A stretch of 34,058 nt of DNA from Lachnospiraceae bacterium (GTDB taxonomy: Bacteria; Bacillota; Clostridia; Lachnospirales; Lachnospiraceae), in NCBI GenBank assembly GCA_024684055.1, contig JAIKXN010000080.1:1-34058 (forward strand), written 5' to 3'. Shown piece after piece: positions 33,313-34,058 of the stretch. How positions within the stretch are numbered: the stretch's first letter is position 1; each line of letters opens with the position of its first letter. A model generated the notes under the pieces. That model ran no database searches. It saw only the letters and a list, made by a program, of their open reading frames with translations, and was not told where the DNA came from. The position numbers were made by a program, and so were the translations under genes.

Positions 33313-34058
33313 ATGGATATAAAAGAAATCAGAGCGCAGTTTCCGCTCATAACCAAACAGAATATAGCATATCTTGACAACGCGGCTACTTCGCAGAAAC
33401 CTCAGTGCGTAATTGATGCACTGGCAAAATTTTACACCGATCTTAACGCAAATCCGATGAGGGGACTTTATGAATTAAGCATTGCTGCGACCGATTCGTA
33501 TGAAGAGGCGAGAAAAAAGACGGCTGCTTTTATTCATACCGACGACCCTTCGGAGGTTATTTTTACAAGAAATGCTTCGGAAAGTCTCAATCTTGCAGCG
33601 AACATCCTCTCATCAGAACTGAATGAGGGCGATGAGGTACTTGTTGCGACAAGCGAGCACCACAGCAATTTCCTTCCCTGGAAGAAAATCTGCGAGAAAA
33701 AAGGTGCAAAAGTAAAGTTTCTGGACTGCACTCAGGATGGCGTTTATACCAAAGAAGCTCTTAAGGAAGCACTTACCGAAAAGACGAAAGTCTTTACGAT
33801 AGCATATATTTCAAATGTTTTCGGACGCATCAATCCGATTAGGGAATTTGCAAAGATCTGCCATGAAAACAATACGCTGATCGTTGCGGATGCGGCACAG
33901 AGCGTGGCTCACGTTCCGACTTTTGTCAAAGAGGACGATGTGGATTTTCTGGCATTTTCAGGCCACAAAATGTACGGTCCGATGGGCATCGGCGTGCTTT
34001 ATGCGAAGAAAGAACTGCTTGAAAAACTTCCTCCTTTCCTTGAAGGCGGGGAAATGAT
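33313..34058 (+). CDS. sufS: SufS cysteine desulfurase (3' end outside the window)
   Basis: 248 codons are visible from ATG 33313, and the frame is open to the window edge, so the gene is partial here. SufS removes sulfur from cysteine and passes it as a persulfide to the scaffold. Seen: IAYLDNAATSQKP at the start, TRNASESLNLAA (group II form), SEHHSNFLPW, VADAAQSVAHVP with the PLP aspartate, and SGHKMYGPMGIGVLY with the PLP lysine. The persulfide cysteine expected near the C-terminus is not in view. Its position after sufCBD is the usual order in Clostridia. Confidence 0.94.
   Translation, partial: MDIKEIRAQFPLITKQNIAYLDNAATSQKPQCVIDALAKFYTDLNANPMRGLYELSIAATDSYEEARKKTAAFIHTDDPSEVIFTRNASESLNLAANILSSELNEGDEVLVATSEHHSNFLPWKKICEKKGAKVKFLDCTQDGVYTKEALKEALTEKTKVFTIAYISNVFGRINPIREFAKICHENNTLIVADAAQSVAHVPTFVKEDDVDFLAFSGHKMYGPMGIGVLYAKKELLEKLPPFLEGGEM

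Overview
The window looks like low-to-mid GC Firmicute chromosome, most likely a gut Lachnospiraceae-type Clostridium. This is inferred from strong AGGAGG-type ribosome sites, heavy AGA/ATA codon use, purine-rich spacers and clostridial-type proteins (DUF4418, EpsC-like serine acetyltransferase, rhodanese-TtcA fusion). Almost everything from 2.8 kb onward concerns sulfur: thiolation, uptake, C-S bond chemistry, cysteine synthesis and Fe-S cluster assembly. It reads as a sulfur-acquisition island rather than ordinary housekeeping DNA.

Layout. 21-3850: araD, a phasin-like protein, a UbiB/ABC1 kinase-like protein and mnmA, closed by a terminator. 3923-9997: an Rrf2-type operator/promoter, then a stand-alone LanC-like protein, a diverged cysteine-synthase paralogue, a MalY/PatB C-S lyase, a trans-sulfuration enzyme and a LysR regulator. 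10145-15370: a LysR-type promoter element with a terminator in its leader, then a six-gene run made of a NitT/TauT-type ABC importer (lipoprotein, permease, ATPase) and a DUF4418/FtsX-like/LolD-like ABC module. 15418-22834: the same promoter element, a cysteine-rich leader peptide with an attenuator-like terminator, yezD, a tRNA-Cys-like RNA, then NifB, NifX, NifH, a second diverged cysteine-synthase paralogue, NifD-like, NifK-like and a second, Cys-rich NifX. 22902-25552: a GNAT acetyltransferase, canonical cysK with its own Rrf2-type operator, and cysE. 25865-29464: an SPFH protein followed by tandem copies of its own 3' end, then on the minus strand an EamA transporter, an Rrf2 regulator and the rhodanese-TtcA fusion. 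29682-34058: a third Rrf2-type operator and sufC-sufB-sufD-sufS, with sufS cut by the window edge.

How the parts may work together (inference). The ABC importer brings in an organosulfur compound. The NifHDK-like enzyme, with a NifB-derived cofactor, cleaves or reduces it to sulfide or a thiol. CysE, CysK and the two diverged synthases, with the trans-sulfuration enzyme and C-S lyase, fix or redistribute that sulfur, which also feeds Fe-S assembly (Suf) and tRNA thiolation (MnmA, TtcA). The closest described analogue is the methylthio-alkane reductase (a NifBHDK-like system under LysR control, described in Rhodospirillum). This cluster differs in its gene content, in its predicted active-site residues, and in placing a Cys leader peptide and a tRNA-Cys-like RNA in the operon leader.

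Two control systems can be read from the DNA. One is a dyad ACCTA-N9-TAGGT that overlaps the -35 box of three promoters (LanC-like, cysK, suf) with identical 17-bp spacers, fitting the Rrf2 regulator at 28.1-28.6 kb. The other is a 27-bp block (23 of 27 identical) in the same register upstream of two weak promoters (importer and nif-like operon), fitting the LysR protein at 9.1 kb. All functional links are unproven; only sequence was examined.
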